Assembly: GCA_025963815.1 (NCBI GenBank)
Contig: JAOQAA010000337.1
Span: 1-11,039, forward strand
Length of the DNA stretch: 11,039 bases
Direction: 5' to 3'
Source: Capsulimonas sp.
GTDB lineage: Bacteria; Armatimonadota; Armatimonadia; Armatimonadales; Capsulimonadaceae
The position numbers and the translations under genes were made by a program. Position 1 is the stretch's first letter. The number at the start of each line of letters is the position of its first letter. Of the stretch, positions 1 to 7,207 are shown one piece after another. Under the pieces are notes generated by a model. That model was not told the origin of the DNA. It saw nothing but the letters and a program-made list of their open reading frames with translations, and made no database searches.

Positions 1-1
1 G

Positions 2-49
2 CTGCTCAGGCGGCGGCTGGCGTATGAGGCGGAACGGATGGGGCGTTGA
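2..49 (+). CDS. Possible C-terminal tail of a gene cut by the left edge
   Basis: From base 2 the + strand reads LLRRRLAYEAERMGR and then stops at 47-49 (TGA). Nearly every codon ends in G or C, like the confident genes in this window, and the residues look like an ordinary helical C-terminus. If real, the gene converges on the GH106 gene and the inverted repeat at 65-199 separates them. Only 15 codons are visible, another frame is also open across them, and no family can be named. Treat this as a hint that a gene ends here. Confidence 0.3.
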   Translation: MLRRRLAYEAERMGR

Positions 50-64
50 GGCCAACCCCCTTCT

Positions 65-199
65 ACCCACCCCGGCCCTTCGGGCCACCCCTCCCGCAAC
101 GGGAAGGGTTTGGAAGAATTGCTCTTACGAAAGCCGTCTGCGTTACTAGTCCATTCCCCTCCAGCTGCGGGAGGGGTGGCCCGAAGGGCCGGGGTGGGT
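65..199. repeat. GC-rich inverted-repeat element (34-bp perfect arms)
   Basis: Bases 65-98 and 166-199 are perfect reverse complements over 34 bp. Each arm also contains its own small palindrome, GGCCCTTCGGGCC. The inner flanks (about 99-113 and 151-165) continue the pairing imperfectly, and a further outer pair occurs (about 59-73 against 213-227). The nested structure resembles REP/BIME-like or MITE-like intergenic repeats. No transposase gene and no clear target-site duplication are visible. It lies just past the stop codon of the GH106 gene, so it may also stop transcription as a very stable hairpin, although no T-tract follows it. Confidence 0.75.
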
Positions 200-243
200 G
201 TAACCCGGGAGGGGGCGGGTAGAACGGGATGAGGTCCTCTCCT

Positions 244-3200
244 CTACTCCAGTCCCGCTGTCCGCGTCGCATACAAATTGACTGGCCCGATCAGGCCGGA
301 CTCTTGCAGCGGCGAGGTTTTGCCCCACAGCCGCCAGGTCGTGAACGTTTGCCGACCCGTGGGGCTGGGCTTGTTTTCGGCGAGCCATGCGGGATACTCT
401 TTGAGAGTGCCGTCGCCGTTGCGATTGCTGTCCTCGGGGAGCTGCTCATCGCCGATCATGCGGTTGATCCAGAGGTTCGTCACCTTGACCGTGATCTCGT
501 TATCGCCGGATTTCAGCGCGTTCGTGACGTCGATGCGATAGGGCGCTTTCCAGAGAATACCCAGATCCTTGCCGTTGACGAGGACCTGCGCGAACGACTT
601 GACGCGGCCGAGGTCGAGCGTGACGGGCGTCGCTGATCCCGCGAAGGAGGCGGGCGCGGCGAAGGTTTGGGTGTAGGTCGCCGTGCCGGAGAAGTACTTC
701 ACGGAGTCGTCGGACGATTGGCTCCAGGATTGCAGGTCTGGGAACTCGACCGTCTTGTCGTCGGCGCGCGCGGGGGCGTTCAGGGGCGTTCCGCCGGATT
801 TTGCGGGGAAGCGGACGGACCAGGGACCGCTCAGATTGATCGGCGCGGGCGCCGGGGCGATGTCCGCGACGAGGGTTTTGCCCGAGGCGGTCTTGGCGGC
901 GTAGCGGCCGGGCGCCCAGGCTTGCAGGGTGCGGCGGCCTGCGGCGTCGGCGTGGACTTCGGCGATCCGGCTCTGAGAGAACTCGGTCTCGCCGCCCATT
1001 TGAATGGTGTCCGGGTCCTCACCGATGGCGGTCTGAGTCGTCTTACCGTCGGTGTATTTGATCGTCAAGGTTTTGACGACGCCGAACGCAGGGTCATCAT
1101 CCTTCGCGAGATCCCCGGCCTGGAAGGTGCGCGCGCCGGTATCCAAAATCGCCTGCACTTTGGCGCGGACATCACGGGTCCGGGCGGCGTCTCCCGGAGG
1201 GCCATAGGACGCCGAGAACACGGTCAACTGCTTGGTTCTGACGGCGACGGACTCGATCGGCGCCCCGTCGCGCGTGATTGAGACGATCGGATCGGCTTTT
1301 TTGCCGCCGGGACGGAACACGATGAAGCGCGATTCCGTGGAGTCGAAGTGCAGCGGCAGCGTCGTGACGCCGTTCTTGTCGGTATAAGCGGCGGCGATCT
1401 CGGTCTTGCCCGTTTCTGGAGACCAGATCTCGGGGCGCTTTCCGGAAACGCGGAACGAGTACGTCCCGTTCAGCGTCAGCGGAGTGAGGTTGGCGACGAA
1501 GTACGCCTCGGTCCCGTCGGCGAGCGTGCGGTGGATGTACTGCACGTCGGCGCTGACGCCCGGGTTCGCGCTGAAGTCCGCCGGGAGTCCGCTGGCGTCC
1601 AGATATTCCTCGGCCGTCTGTCCCCAGGCGATGCGTCCCTTGCCGACCTTGTGCAGTCCGGCGGCCGGTCCTTCGGTGTTGCCCCAGAGGCTGTCGGCGA
1701 TTGTCGAGACTTCGTCGTCGCACGCCGGGAATCCCATCAGGCTGGGGGACTTGCGGGGGCGCGGCCCGACCACGGTGGCGCCGTCCTTGACCAGCTGCGC
1801 GATCTTATGAAGAAGCGCCGGCGTCATCGTCTGCGCATCGGGCAGGGCGAGCACGCGGTAATTCATGCCGTCGGGCAGGATGATCCGGCCGTTTTTGACG
1901 GACATGCGATTGAGCACGATGTCGGTGGAGCAGCCGTCGGAGGCGTACTTGCCGGTTCCCGGCGGCGAGTAGCGGCGGGGCGCGCCTTCGGGCTGGATGT
2001 AGCAGATGTCGGCGGCGTAGCGGCCCATGCGCAGCATCGATTGGCAGCGGCTGAGATACTCATGCCACGCCGTCGTCTGGCTCCACCACGTCTGGGTGCG
2101 CTCGTAGTGCTGGCCCCACGGTCCCATCGTCATGCCGGGCGCGCGCAGCAGCGGCTCATTGCCTGTGGCGTTCGGGTCCGTTCCGCCCCACGGCTGCATG
2201 GCGAACCGATGAAACACGAAGCGGTTGACGCCGTGGCAGAAGGCCCAGTCGCCCCGGAACTTGATGTCGCCGGGGGTGGCTTGCCAGCGCTCTTCGCCGC
2301 CCGCCGTGAACGCTTCCGCGCCTACGATCGGTTTGCCGGTGACGTGCGCGGAGGAGGCCATCTCGGTGGAGCTCCAGAGGGCGTTGCCGTTGGCGATCGG
2401 CCACCAGAATTCGGAGGTCGGCTCGTCGGCGTTTTCCGCGTACTGGATGTCGTCGGTCGGCGCGCCGTCGTACGCCTCCATGGAGAGCTTCAGGCCCTTG
2501 GCGTTCGCCAGGCGGCGCATCTCGCCGGCGTAATTTTCGGAAACGAGATCGGCCACGGTGCGCCGCCAGTCCCACAAAAAACGCTCGGAAACTTCATTGC
2601 TCTCGATCACATGGCCCATGACGATGGGAAGATAGGGCATCGGATCGTAGCCGCGCAGCCGCTGGAAATCCTTGCGGAAGTCCTCGGACCAGTTCTGCGA
2701 ACCTGTCTCCCAGCTGTCGATATGCGTCGTCATGAACGACTTGCCGACAAGCGGCCCGACATCGTCCGCGAGCTTCCCAATGAGCCCCTCGAACGCCGCC
2801 TTGGTCGCCGACTTGCTCAGCTTGTCCGACTCCAGGCCCAGGCCGCCCGCCGGCGCGGGATGGTTCACGGTGCCATAGCTCGTGTGTCCGTAGCGCACGA
2901 CCGTCCACTCGCCCGCCGGCGGCGTCCAGCTCAGCTTACCGCCCACATACTTCGTCGTCAGGTCGATCACGCCGCCCTTGGGGATCGTCTGATCGGCGGG
3001 GACGATGGGATACATCGCCGGCGCGGGACCGAACTCCTGCCGGTCAAACGACGCCTTGCCGCGAATGTCGGGGATCGTGAACCCGGGCTTGGGGGTGGGG
3101 AACGCCAGTACGGAGATATCTTTGTAGAACCCCTGGATCTTCTCAGGATCGGCCAGCGCCAGATCGACGGGCGCGCCGCCGTGCACCGTCGTTTCGGTCC

Positions 3201-3639
3201 AGACCAGTTTCTGCATGGACTGCTCGGGAGTGATCCACGGCCCGCCGCTGCCGCACCACCCGGCGTCGTTGTTCATGTTGATCTCAAGGCCCAGCCGTCC
3301 GGCTTCGGAGGCGGCGAACTTGAACATCTCGCGCCACTCGGGACTTCCAAAGACCATCGGCCCGGCGGGCGCGCCCTGGTCCACCTCCATGATTAGCACG
3401 CCGCCGACGCCGACGCGCTTCATCGCCTCCAGGTCCGCCGTGATCCCAGGCTTCGTGATGTTTCCATTGAGCCAGAACCAGAACACCCAAGGCCGCGCGC
3501 TCTCCGGCGGCGTCGCAAACCCCCGCGCCAGCGCATCTCCGCCCGTCGCCGGCGCGGCGGCGTGCGCGCCCACGGCGGGCAGGCCTATCATCATTGACAG
3601 AGCGGACCCCACAAGAACCCAATTTTTACTTCGCGGCAT
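244..3639 (-). CDS. Secreted alpha-L-rhamnosidase, glycoside hydrolase family 106
   Basis: The predicted role is removal of terminal alpha-L-rhamnose from plant cell-wall polysaccharides or glycosides outside the cytoplasm. The product is 1131 residues, close to the usual GH106 length. It starts with a signal peptide (charged PRSK, a hydrophobic stretch, cleavage near GAHA-A). The mature N-terminus has the GH106 signature: PPESARPWVFWFW, NGNITKPGI, DLEAMKRVGVGGV, then SPEWREM and GGPWITPEQ. Candidate catalytic or metal-binding carboxylates lie in HIDSWETG (about residue 310), LSMEAYDG (about 388) and VGAEAF (about 442); their roles are inferred, not aligned. The last ~180 residues form a galactose-binding-like beta-sandwich (VLVNGKDLGILWKAPY, then IGPVNLYAT). 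I prefer the ATG at 3639: a GGGAG Shine-Dalgarno lies 7 nt upstream, while the in-frame ATG at 3645 would leave only 1 nt. A promoter and palindromic operator lie upstream. The family call is firm; the true substrate is unknown. Confidence 0.9.
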   Translation of the reverse strand: MPRSKNWVLVGSALSMMIGLPAVGAHAAAPATGGDALARGFATPPESARPWVFWFWLNGNITKPGITADLEAMKRVGVGGVLIMEVDQGAPAGPMVFGSPEWREMFKFAASEAGRLGLEINMNNDAGWCGSGGPWITPEQSMQKLVWTETTVHGGAPVDLALADPEKIQGFYKDISVLAFPTPKPGFTIPDIRGKASFDRQEFGPAPAMYPIVPADQTIPKGGVIDLTTKYVGGKLSWTPPAGEWTVVRYGHTSYGTVNHPAPAGGLGLESDKLSKSATKAAFEGLIGKLADDVGPLVGKSFMTTHIDSWETGSQNWSEDFRKDFQRLRGYDPMPYLPIVMGHVIESNEVSERFLWDWRRTVADLVSENYAGEMRRLANAKGLKLSMEAYDGAPTDDIQYAENADEPTSEFWWPIANGNALWSSTEMASSAHVTGKPIVGAEAFTAGGEERWQATPGDIKFRGDWAFCHGVNRFVFHRFAMQPWGGTDPNATGNEPLLRAPGMTMGPWGQHYERTQTWWSQTTAWHEYLSRCQSMLRMGRYAADICYIQPEGAPRRYSPPGTGKYASDGCSTDIVLNRMSVKNGRIILPDGMNYRVLALPDAQTMTPALLHKIAQLVKDGATVVGPRPRKSPSLMGFPACDDEVSTIADSLWGNTEGPAAGLHKVGKGRIAWGQTAEEYLDASGLPADFSANPGVSADVQYIHRTLADGTEAYFVANLTPLTLNGTYSFRVSGKRPEIWSPETGKTEIAAAYTDKNGVTTLPLHFDSTESRFIVFRPGGKKADPIVSITRDGAPIESVAVRTKQLTVFSASYGPPGDAARTRDVRAKVQAILDTGARTFQAGDLAKDDDPAFGVVKTLTIKYTDGKTTQTAIGEDPDTIQMGGETEFSQSRIAEVHADAAGRRTLQAWAPGRYAAKTASGKTLVADIAPAPAPINLSGPWSVRFPAKSGGTPLNAPARADDKTVEFPDLQSWSQSSDDSVKYFSGTATYTQTFAAPASFAGSATPVTLDLGRVKSFAQVLVNGKDLGILWKAPYRIDVTNALKSGDNEITVKVTNLWINRMIGDEQLPEDSNRNGDGTLKEYPAWLAENKPSPTGRQTFTTWRLWGKTSPLQESGLIGPVNLYATRTAGLE

Positions 3640-3677
3640 GATCATGCTCCCTGCTCAAATTCCATTTGGATGCGCCC

Positions 3678-3706
3678 ATTCTAACGCATGGCCGATTTTC
3701 CATCAA
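3678..3706 (-). promoter_or_regulatory. Sigma-70-like promoter of the GH106 gene
   Basis: On the minus strand a -35 box TTGATG (3701-3706) is followed by a 17-bp spacer and a -10 box TAGAAT (3678-3683). Transcription would start near 3671, about 30 nt before the preferred ATG. The left arm of the adjacent palindrome fills most of the spacer, and the palindrome centre covers the -35 box. A protein bound there should block polymerase. Confidence 0.55.
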
Positions 3707-3720
3707 TGGAAAATCGGCCA
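3689..3720. promoter_or_regulatory. Perfect palindromic operator upstream of GH106
   Basis: Bases 3689-3703 and 3706-3720 are exact reverse complements (15 bp each) around a 2-bp centre: TGGCCGATTTTCCAT / ATGGAAAATCGGCCA. The palindrome overlaps the -35 box and spacer of the GH106 promoter. A related copy occurs at 4227-4258 upstream of the DoxX-like gene. No T-tract follows on either strand, so a dimeric repressor site is likelier than a terminator. The cognate regulator is not identifiable here. Confidence 0.7.
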
Positions 3721-3787
3721 ATCGGTTGTTCTTGTTACGCACACTGCGCCGGGCGGTCTTACGTTTGTTGAGCTTATTCTTGGACGC

Positions 3788-4177
3788 TTAAACCCTTTCC
3801 GTGCTCTTTAACGCCCACCAGACCAGCACTGGCTGGAAGAACAGCCGCAGGAACCGCTTCCGGTCCGTGTCCAGCCCGAACGCGGATCGGCGGTGGCGAT
3901 ACTGGGAGATGTTGCCCGGAAAGACGGCGACGAAAAAGGCTGCGGCCAGCTTCCCTACCACGTCCTGGTGCTTCTCGGGCGTCAGAACCAGGGCGCCGCC
4001 CAGCGTGATTTCTGCGACGCCGGACAGGAGAACCGTGTCATCCTTGTTGAGCGGCACATCATCCGGCACTTGCGCCTGGAACGGCTTGCGCGCGAATGTG
4101 AGGTGGCTAACGCCGGCGAAGATCAGGGCGCCGCCCAGCGAAATCCGGGCGATTTTTTTGATCATGTTTTCATCCAT
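3788..4177 (-). CDS. DoxX-like small integral membrane protein
   Basis: The product has 129 residues with four predicted membrane segments: about 12-28 (SLGGALIFAGVSHLTF), 49-65 (LLSGVAEITLGGALVL), 72-90 (GKLAAAFFVAVFPGNI) and 111-123 (FFQPVLVWWAL). The size, the first-helix 'AGVSHLTF' and the conserved 'PGNI..Y' segment match the DoxX/DoxX-like superfamily. Members are often linked to redox or stress functions, but the biochemical role of this one is unknown. The ATG at 4177 lacks a clear Shine-Dalgarno; the in-frame ATG at 4165 is an alternative. The 4177 start is supported because the operator-like repeat upstream lies at the same distance (49 nt) as its counterpart does from the GH106 start at 3639. 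The GH106 gene lies 148 bp downstream on the same strand with its own promoter, so the two are more likely co-regulated than strictly co-transcribed. Confidence 0.75.
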   Translation of the reverse strand: MDENMIKKIARISLGGALIFAGVSHLTFARKPFQAQVPDDVPLNKDDTVLLSGVAEITLGGALVLTPEKHQDVVGKLAAAFFVAVFPGNISQYRHRRSAFGLDTDRKRFLRLFFQPVLVWWALKSTERV

Positions 4178-4226
4178 AGTGGATGTCTATACCCGGATTC
4201 CGCGCCACCGACAGAACACATTCACA

Positions 4227-4258
4227 TGGCCGATATTCCATAGATGAAAAATCGAACG
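4227..4258. promoter_or_regulatory. Second, degenerate copy of the GH106 operator upstream of the DoxX-like gene
   Basis: The left arm TGGCCGATATTCCAT (4227-4241) matches the 3689-3703 arm at 14 of 15 bases. The right arm (4244-4258) matches 3706-3720 at 11 of 15. Similarity continues a little beyond the right arm, with ATCCGTTG here against ATCGGTTG at 3721. As a palindrome this copy is imperfect, about 10 of 15 pairs. It begins 49 nt upstream of the DoxX-like ATG. It also lies about 75 nt upstream of the small broken gene on the + strand, so it could act in either direction. Confidence 0.55.
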
Positions 4259-4331
4259 ATCCGTTGTCTTGCGGGAACGCGAAAGATGTGTAAAAATAAA
4301 ATATCACAAGCAAGCAGACAAAGGGACGGAA

Positions 4332-4552
4332 ATGCGTTATCTGCTCATGTTCGCGGCAGGGATCCCCCTGATCTTTGCCCTCTGGCTGGCGTCTGTGCCG
4401 CTGACGGGAGGGAGGGTGGAGCTCAGGGCCACTTCCGGTTCTCGGGGCTGTTCGATTACGCGTCGGCAGACACTGATAACGTGCTCCAGCGCATGTTCAA
4501 CGCCAAAGCCGCTTCCCGGGTATTGGATTTATCTTGGTCCACTTTTTATTGA
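4332..4552 (+). pseudogene. Small membrane-protein gene broken by a frameshift
   Basis: An ATG at 4332 follows a good Shine-Dalgarno (AAGGGA, 5 nt spacing) and opens a hydrophobic segment, MRYLLMFAAGIPLIFALWLA, that looks like one membrane helix or a signal peptide. After the G-rich tract at about 4405-4420 this frame loses coding character (RATSGSRGCSITRRQ). The frame one base back becomes protein-like with strong G/C third positions (GHFRFSGLFDYASADTDNV, then LQRMFNAKAASRVL) and stops at 4550-4552. A single lost base, or two gained, in the G-tract explains this. The unbroken first frame would end at 4565. I recognise no family. It could instead be an intact 77-residue peptide or chance. Bases 4566-4633, between here and the stop of the glycosidase gene, hold nothing I can identify. 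Confidence 0.35.
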
Positions 4553-4633
4553 GATGACATATTGATCCGGTTGTGCTGGCGTGGTCACTAACGACTACTG
4601 GGTGGCGACGGCGGCGTTTCTTGTGTCGAAAGC

Positions 4634-7168
4634 CTATCCTCGCGTGGACGAAATCGACCGCAGCGCGTACGCGCTGCTTCCCGCCTTCCCTCCAAACGTA
4701 ATCTCTCCACGCGTGTTCGCCGTCACCATCGTCGCCGCTTTGCTGTCGATAGACAACGCGTAGACCTTCTTTGGCGCCAGGCCGGAAACGACATGGCGCA
4801 GGGGCGCGCCTTTGCCAGGCGCGGTCACGGTCCAGCGGCGGGGGCCGTCGCCGTTGGTCGGCCATGCGGCGATGTCGAGGCGGATTGGCTGGGACGGGGG
4901 GCGGGTGATCCGCAGGGCGGGACGGTCGGCGGGGCCGGCGTAGTAGGTCAATTGGCCGCGATCGGCGCGCAGGGCGAAGGCGCCGGGGGATTGGACGGCG
5001 GCGCCGTCCACGGTGACCGTGGTTTTTCGGGCGTCCAATTGAAGGGCGTAGCGCTGGCCCCGAAGATCGTAATGGAGGCGGGCGCCCGCGAGGTCGGGCG
5101 TCAGGTGCGGGTCCAGCATCAGGCGGTTCCACTGGGGACGGATGCCGTAGATGTCGCGGTACAGGCCGGCGATGGTGTTGCTGTTTCCGGCGAGGATGTC
5201 TTCGCCCGCTCCGTCCTGCGAATTACGCAGGTAGCGCTGGAAGGCGAGGCCGTCTTTTTTGTAGCGATCCAGAATGGCGCGGACATAATGAACGGCGATG
5301 GCGGGCTTGTAGTCGGCGTAGGCCCGCACTCCCAGCTCACCCCAGCTTAAAAATATGTCGCCGTTCTCGTAGCTCGGGAACGGCTGCATGCCCATGCATT
5401 CTTCCGGGGCGAAGGGCGTGAAGCACAGGGGCCAGTGGAATAGCCCCTCGCGCTGCATCCGTGAGTCGATGTTGTCGAGGATCGTCTTACGCTGATCGGC
5501 ATTGCAGACGCCGTAGGCGATGGCGCAGAAGTTGACGGGGGTGACGAGGTTGTCGCCGTGCGCGGAGCCGTCCTTTTCCAGCCAGTAGACAAAGCAGCCC
5601 TTGCCCTGATCCCAGAAGCCGCCCTGGGAGACGGGGCGGACGAACGCCTTTTGCAGCCGGGACGCCGCCGCCCGGTAGCGCGCGGCCTGGGCCTTGTCGC
5701 CCAGGATCTCCTCGCGCTCGGCCCAGAGGGTCAGCGCGTGGTACATCTCGACATTGACCAGGGCGTTCTTGCCGCAGGCGAAGACAATGTCGATCCAGTC
5801 GCTGGACTTGCGGTCCGTGTGCGAGTCCGTCATCATTGTCATCAGGCCGTTATGATCTAAGTCCCGGGCGAGCATCCAGTTTAAGGCGCGCTCGCAGGAT
5901 TCTTTGTGGCTGCGCAGCCATTTCAGATCGCCGTTCAGGTCGAACGTTTCCGAGACGTTGATCGGGTAATCGGGCTGGGAATCGACCAGGGCGCCCCAGC
6001 CGCAGTCGTAATAACCCGATTGGGAATCGTAGCTGCCGGGGACCATGTTGTCCATGCCGTTTTCATAGACCCAGCGCGTTTTCAATCGGCCGTCCGGCTG
6101 GAGGGCGTGGTCGCGCCAGCTGTCCAGGGATTTCGCGAGACCGGCGGTGTAGTTCGGATCGGCGACCGTGGCGGCGAGCGCTCCGTAGAACGGCTCGTGC
6201 AGGCAGACAAAGCCCGTCACCCAGCCGTTGCCGCTCACGATGCCCCGGTCGATCACGCCGTACCGGCCGATGGTGTTCAAAAGCTGGGAGACGGCGGCTT
6301 CATCGATCCCGGGAAGCACGCCGCGTCCGTAGGTTTGGGCGTAGTCAAGCGCCTCAATCTTCATGTCCACCTGCACGGGGGCAGGCTGAACCGCGATGGG
6401 CGCCCACAGGTCCGCGCCGGACCCCAGATAGCGGCGCAGGCCGTGCTTCGGAACGATCTCTTGCGGGGCCGCCGACTGGACATACGAAAAGATGCCCGAC
6501 GGCTGGCGGGTGAACCGGGCGGCGACATGAAGATCTCCCGCCGGGGCCGTGGTGATTCGCAGGGCGTCCCGCTGGCCCGGTTTCCAGAAGGTGACGGCGC
6601 TCGCGTGCGCGCCGTAGGTGGAGTACTCGCCCAGCAAGTGGCCCCAGGCGACGCCGCCGGTGTCCAGAACGCCGCCGGTCCAGGTGTCCATTCCGGCGAA
6701 GTCCCAGCCCGGCAGCATCATGTCTTCGATCTGGGCGCCCGACGGATACTTTCGGAGGATACGCCAGTCGATCCCATCGGCGTGGACCGTGAAGCGCCAC
6801 TCTTCCCGCACCGCCACGCCGCCCGCGCCGAACGCGATCCCATCGACATCCACCACGCTCCCCGTCACGCGCACTTTCGGCGCGGCGACGCCGGATCGCG
6901 TGGTGGACCACTGGCCGCCCGCGAGAATCCCGGAGGCGACCCCAGTATCCGGGGCGACCGTTTCCCGGCCGTCCACCTCCACACGGTCGAGAAAGCAGTG
7001 GTCGGCGTAGTTCAGGCGGATGCGCAGGGCGCCCTGAGCGTCGGCCATGGTCACGGTCCGGGCCGCGCTGTCCTGCGTCACGGTCCCAGCGGGGGCGGCC
7101 CAGGCGTGCGGGGCGCCCGCCGCAACAAGAAGAACAAGCGCGGCGGTCCATCGAGAAAAGTGGGTCAT
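4634..7168 (-). CDS. Secreted six-hairpin glycosidase, family uncertain (GH78-like / clan with (alpha/alpha)6 barrel)
   Basis: The product has 844 residues. A signal peptide (residues 1-24: hydrophobic ALVLLVAAG, cleavage near AWA-AP) predicts export. Residues ~30-265 look like a beta-sandwich domain. Residues ~275-690 have the helical-repeat texture of an (alpha/alpha)6 six-hairpin glycosidase. Landmarks are DNMVPGSYDSQSGYYDCGW (373-391), a DSHTDRKSSDWID motif (448-460) resembling the acidic DW motif of GH78-type enzymes, SYENGDIFLSWGELG (599-613) and the late IYGIRPQWNRLMLDP (673-687). Residues ~690-844 return to beta structure. Likely carboxylates include D448, D457, D460, E601 and E611, but I cannot assign the catalytic pair. 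The fold points to hydrolysis of a plant or microbial glycan; rhamnosidase activity is only a guess. The gene begins 39 bp after the PhyH gene, so the two should share a transcript. The Shine-Dalgarno is weak (GGA about 12 nt upstream), suggesting coupling to the upstream gene. Confidence 0.8.
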   Translation of the reverse strand: MTHFSRWTAALVLLVAAGAPHAWAAPAGTVTQDSAARTVTMADAQGALRIRLNYADHCFLDRVEVDGRETVAPDTGVASGILAGGQWSTTRSGVAAPKVRVTGSVVDVDGIAFGAGGVAVREEWRFTVHADGIDWRILRKYPSGAQIEDMMLPGWDFAGMDTWTGGVLDTGGVAWGHLLGEYSTYGAHASAVTFWKPGQRDALRITTAPAGDLHVAARFTRQPSGIFSYVQSAAPQEIVPKHGLRRYLGSGADLWAPIAVQPAPVQVDMKIEALDYAQTYGRGVLPGIDEAAVSQLLNTIGRYGVIDRGIVSGNGWVTGFVCLHEPFYGALAATVADPNYTAGLAKSLDSWRDHALQPDGRLKTRWVYENGMDNMVPGSYDSQSGYYDCGWGALVDSQPDYPINVSETFDLNGDLKWLRSHKESCERALNWMLARDLDHNGLMTMMTDSHTDRKSSDWIDIVFACGKNALVNVEMYHALTLWAEREEILGDKAQAARYRAAASRLQKAFVRPVSQGGFWDQGKGCFVYWLEKDGSAHGDNLVTPVNFCAIAYGVCNADQRKTILDNIDSRMQREGLFHWPLCFTPFAPEECMGMQPFPSYENGDIFLSWGELGVRAYADYKPAIAVHYVRAILDRYKKDGLAFQRYLRNSQDGAGEDILAGNSNTIAGLYRDIYGIRPQWNRLMLDPHLTPDLAGARLHYDLRGQRYALQLDARKTTVTVDGAAVQSPGAFALRADRGQLTYYAGPADRPALRITRPPSQPIRLDIAAWPTNGDGPRRWTVTAPGKGAPLRHVVSGLAPKKVYALSIDSKAATMVTANTRGEITFGGKAGSSAYALRSISSTRG

Positions 7169-7207
7169 GAAAGATCGTGTTCCGTTCGTAGTTTCGGTCA
7201 GGAGCGA

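Noticed and set aside
1348..3396. Long open frame (682 codons) on the + strand opposite the GH106 gene
   Set aside because: It is the complement of a strongly supported GH106 coding sequence. Its residues are a repetitive mix of R, G, A and V typical of antisense frames in GC-rich DNA, with no domain motif.
3689..3720. Palindrome as the transcription terminator of the DoxX-like gene
   Set aside because: There is no T-run after the hairpin on the minus strand, it overlaps a promoter-like -35/-10 pair, and a related copy lies upstream, not downstream, of the DoxX-like gene. Termination is not excluded but is less likely.
4581..4763. Short + strand open frame near the end of the glycosidase gene
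   Set aside because: Most of it lies opposite the C-terminal codons of the glycosidase, and there is no ribosome-binding site or recognisable product.
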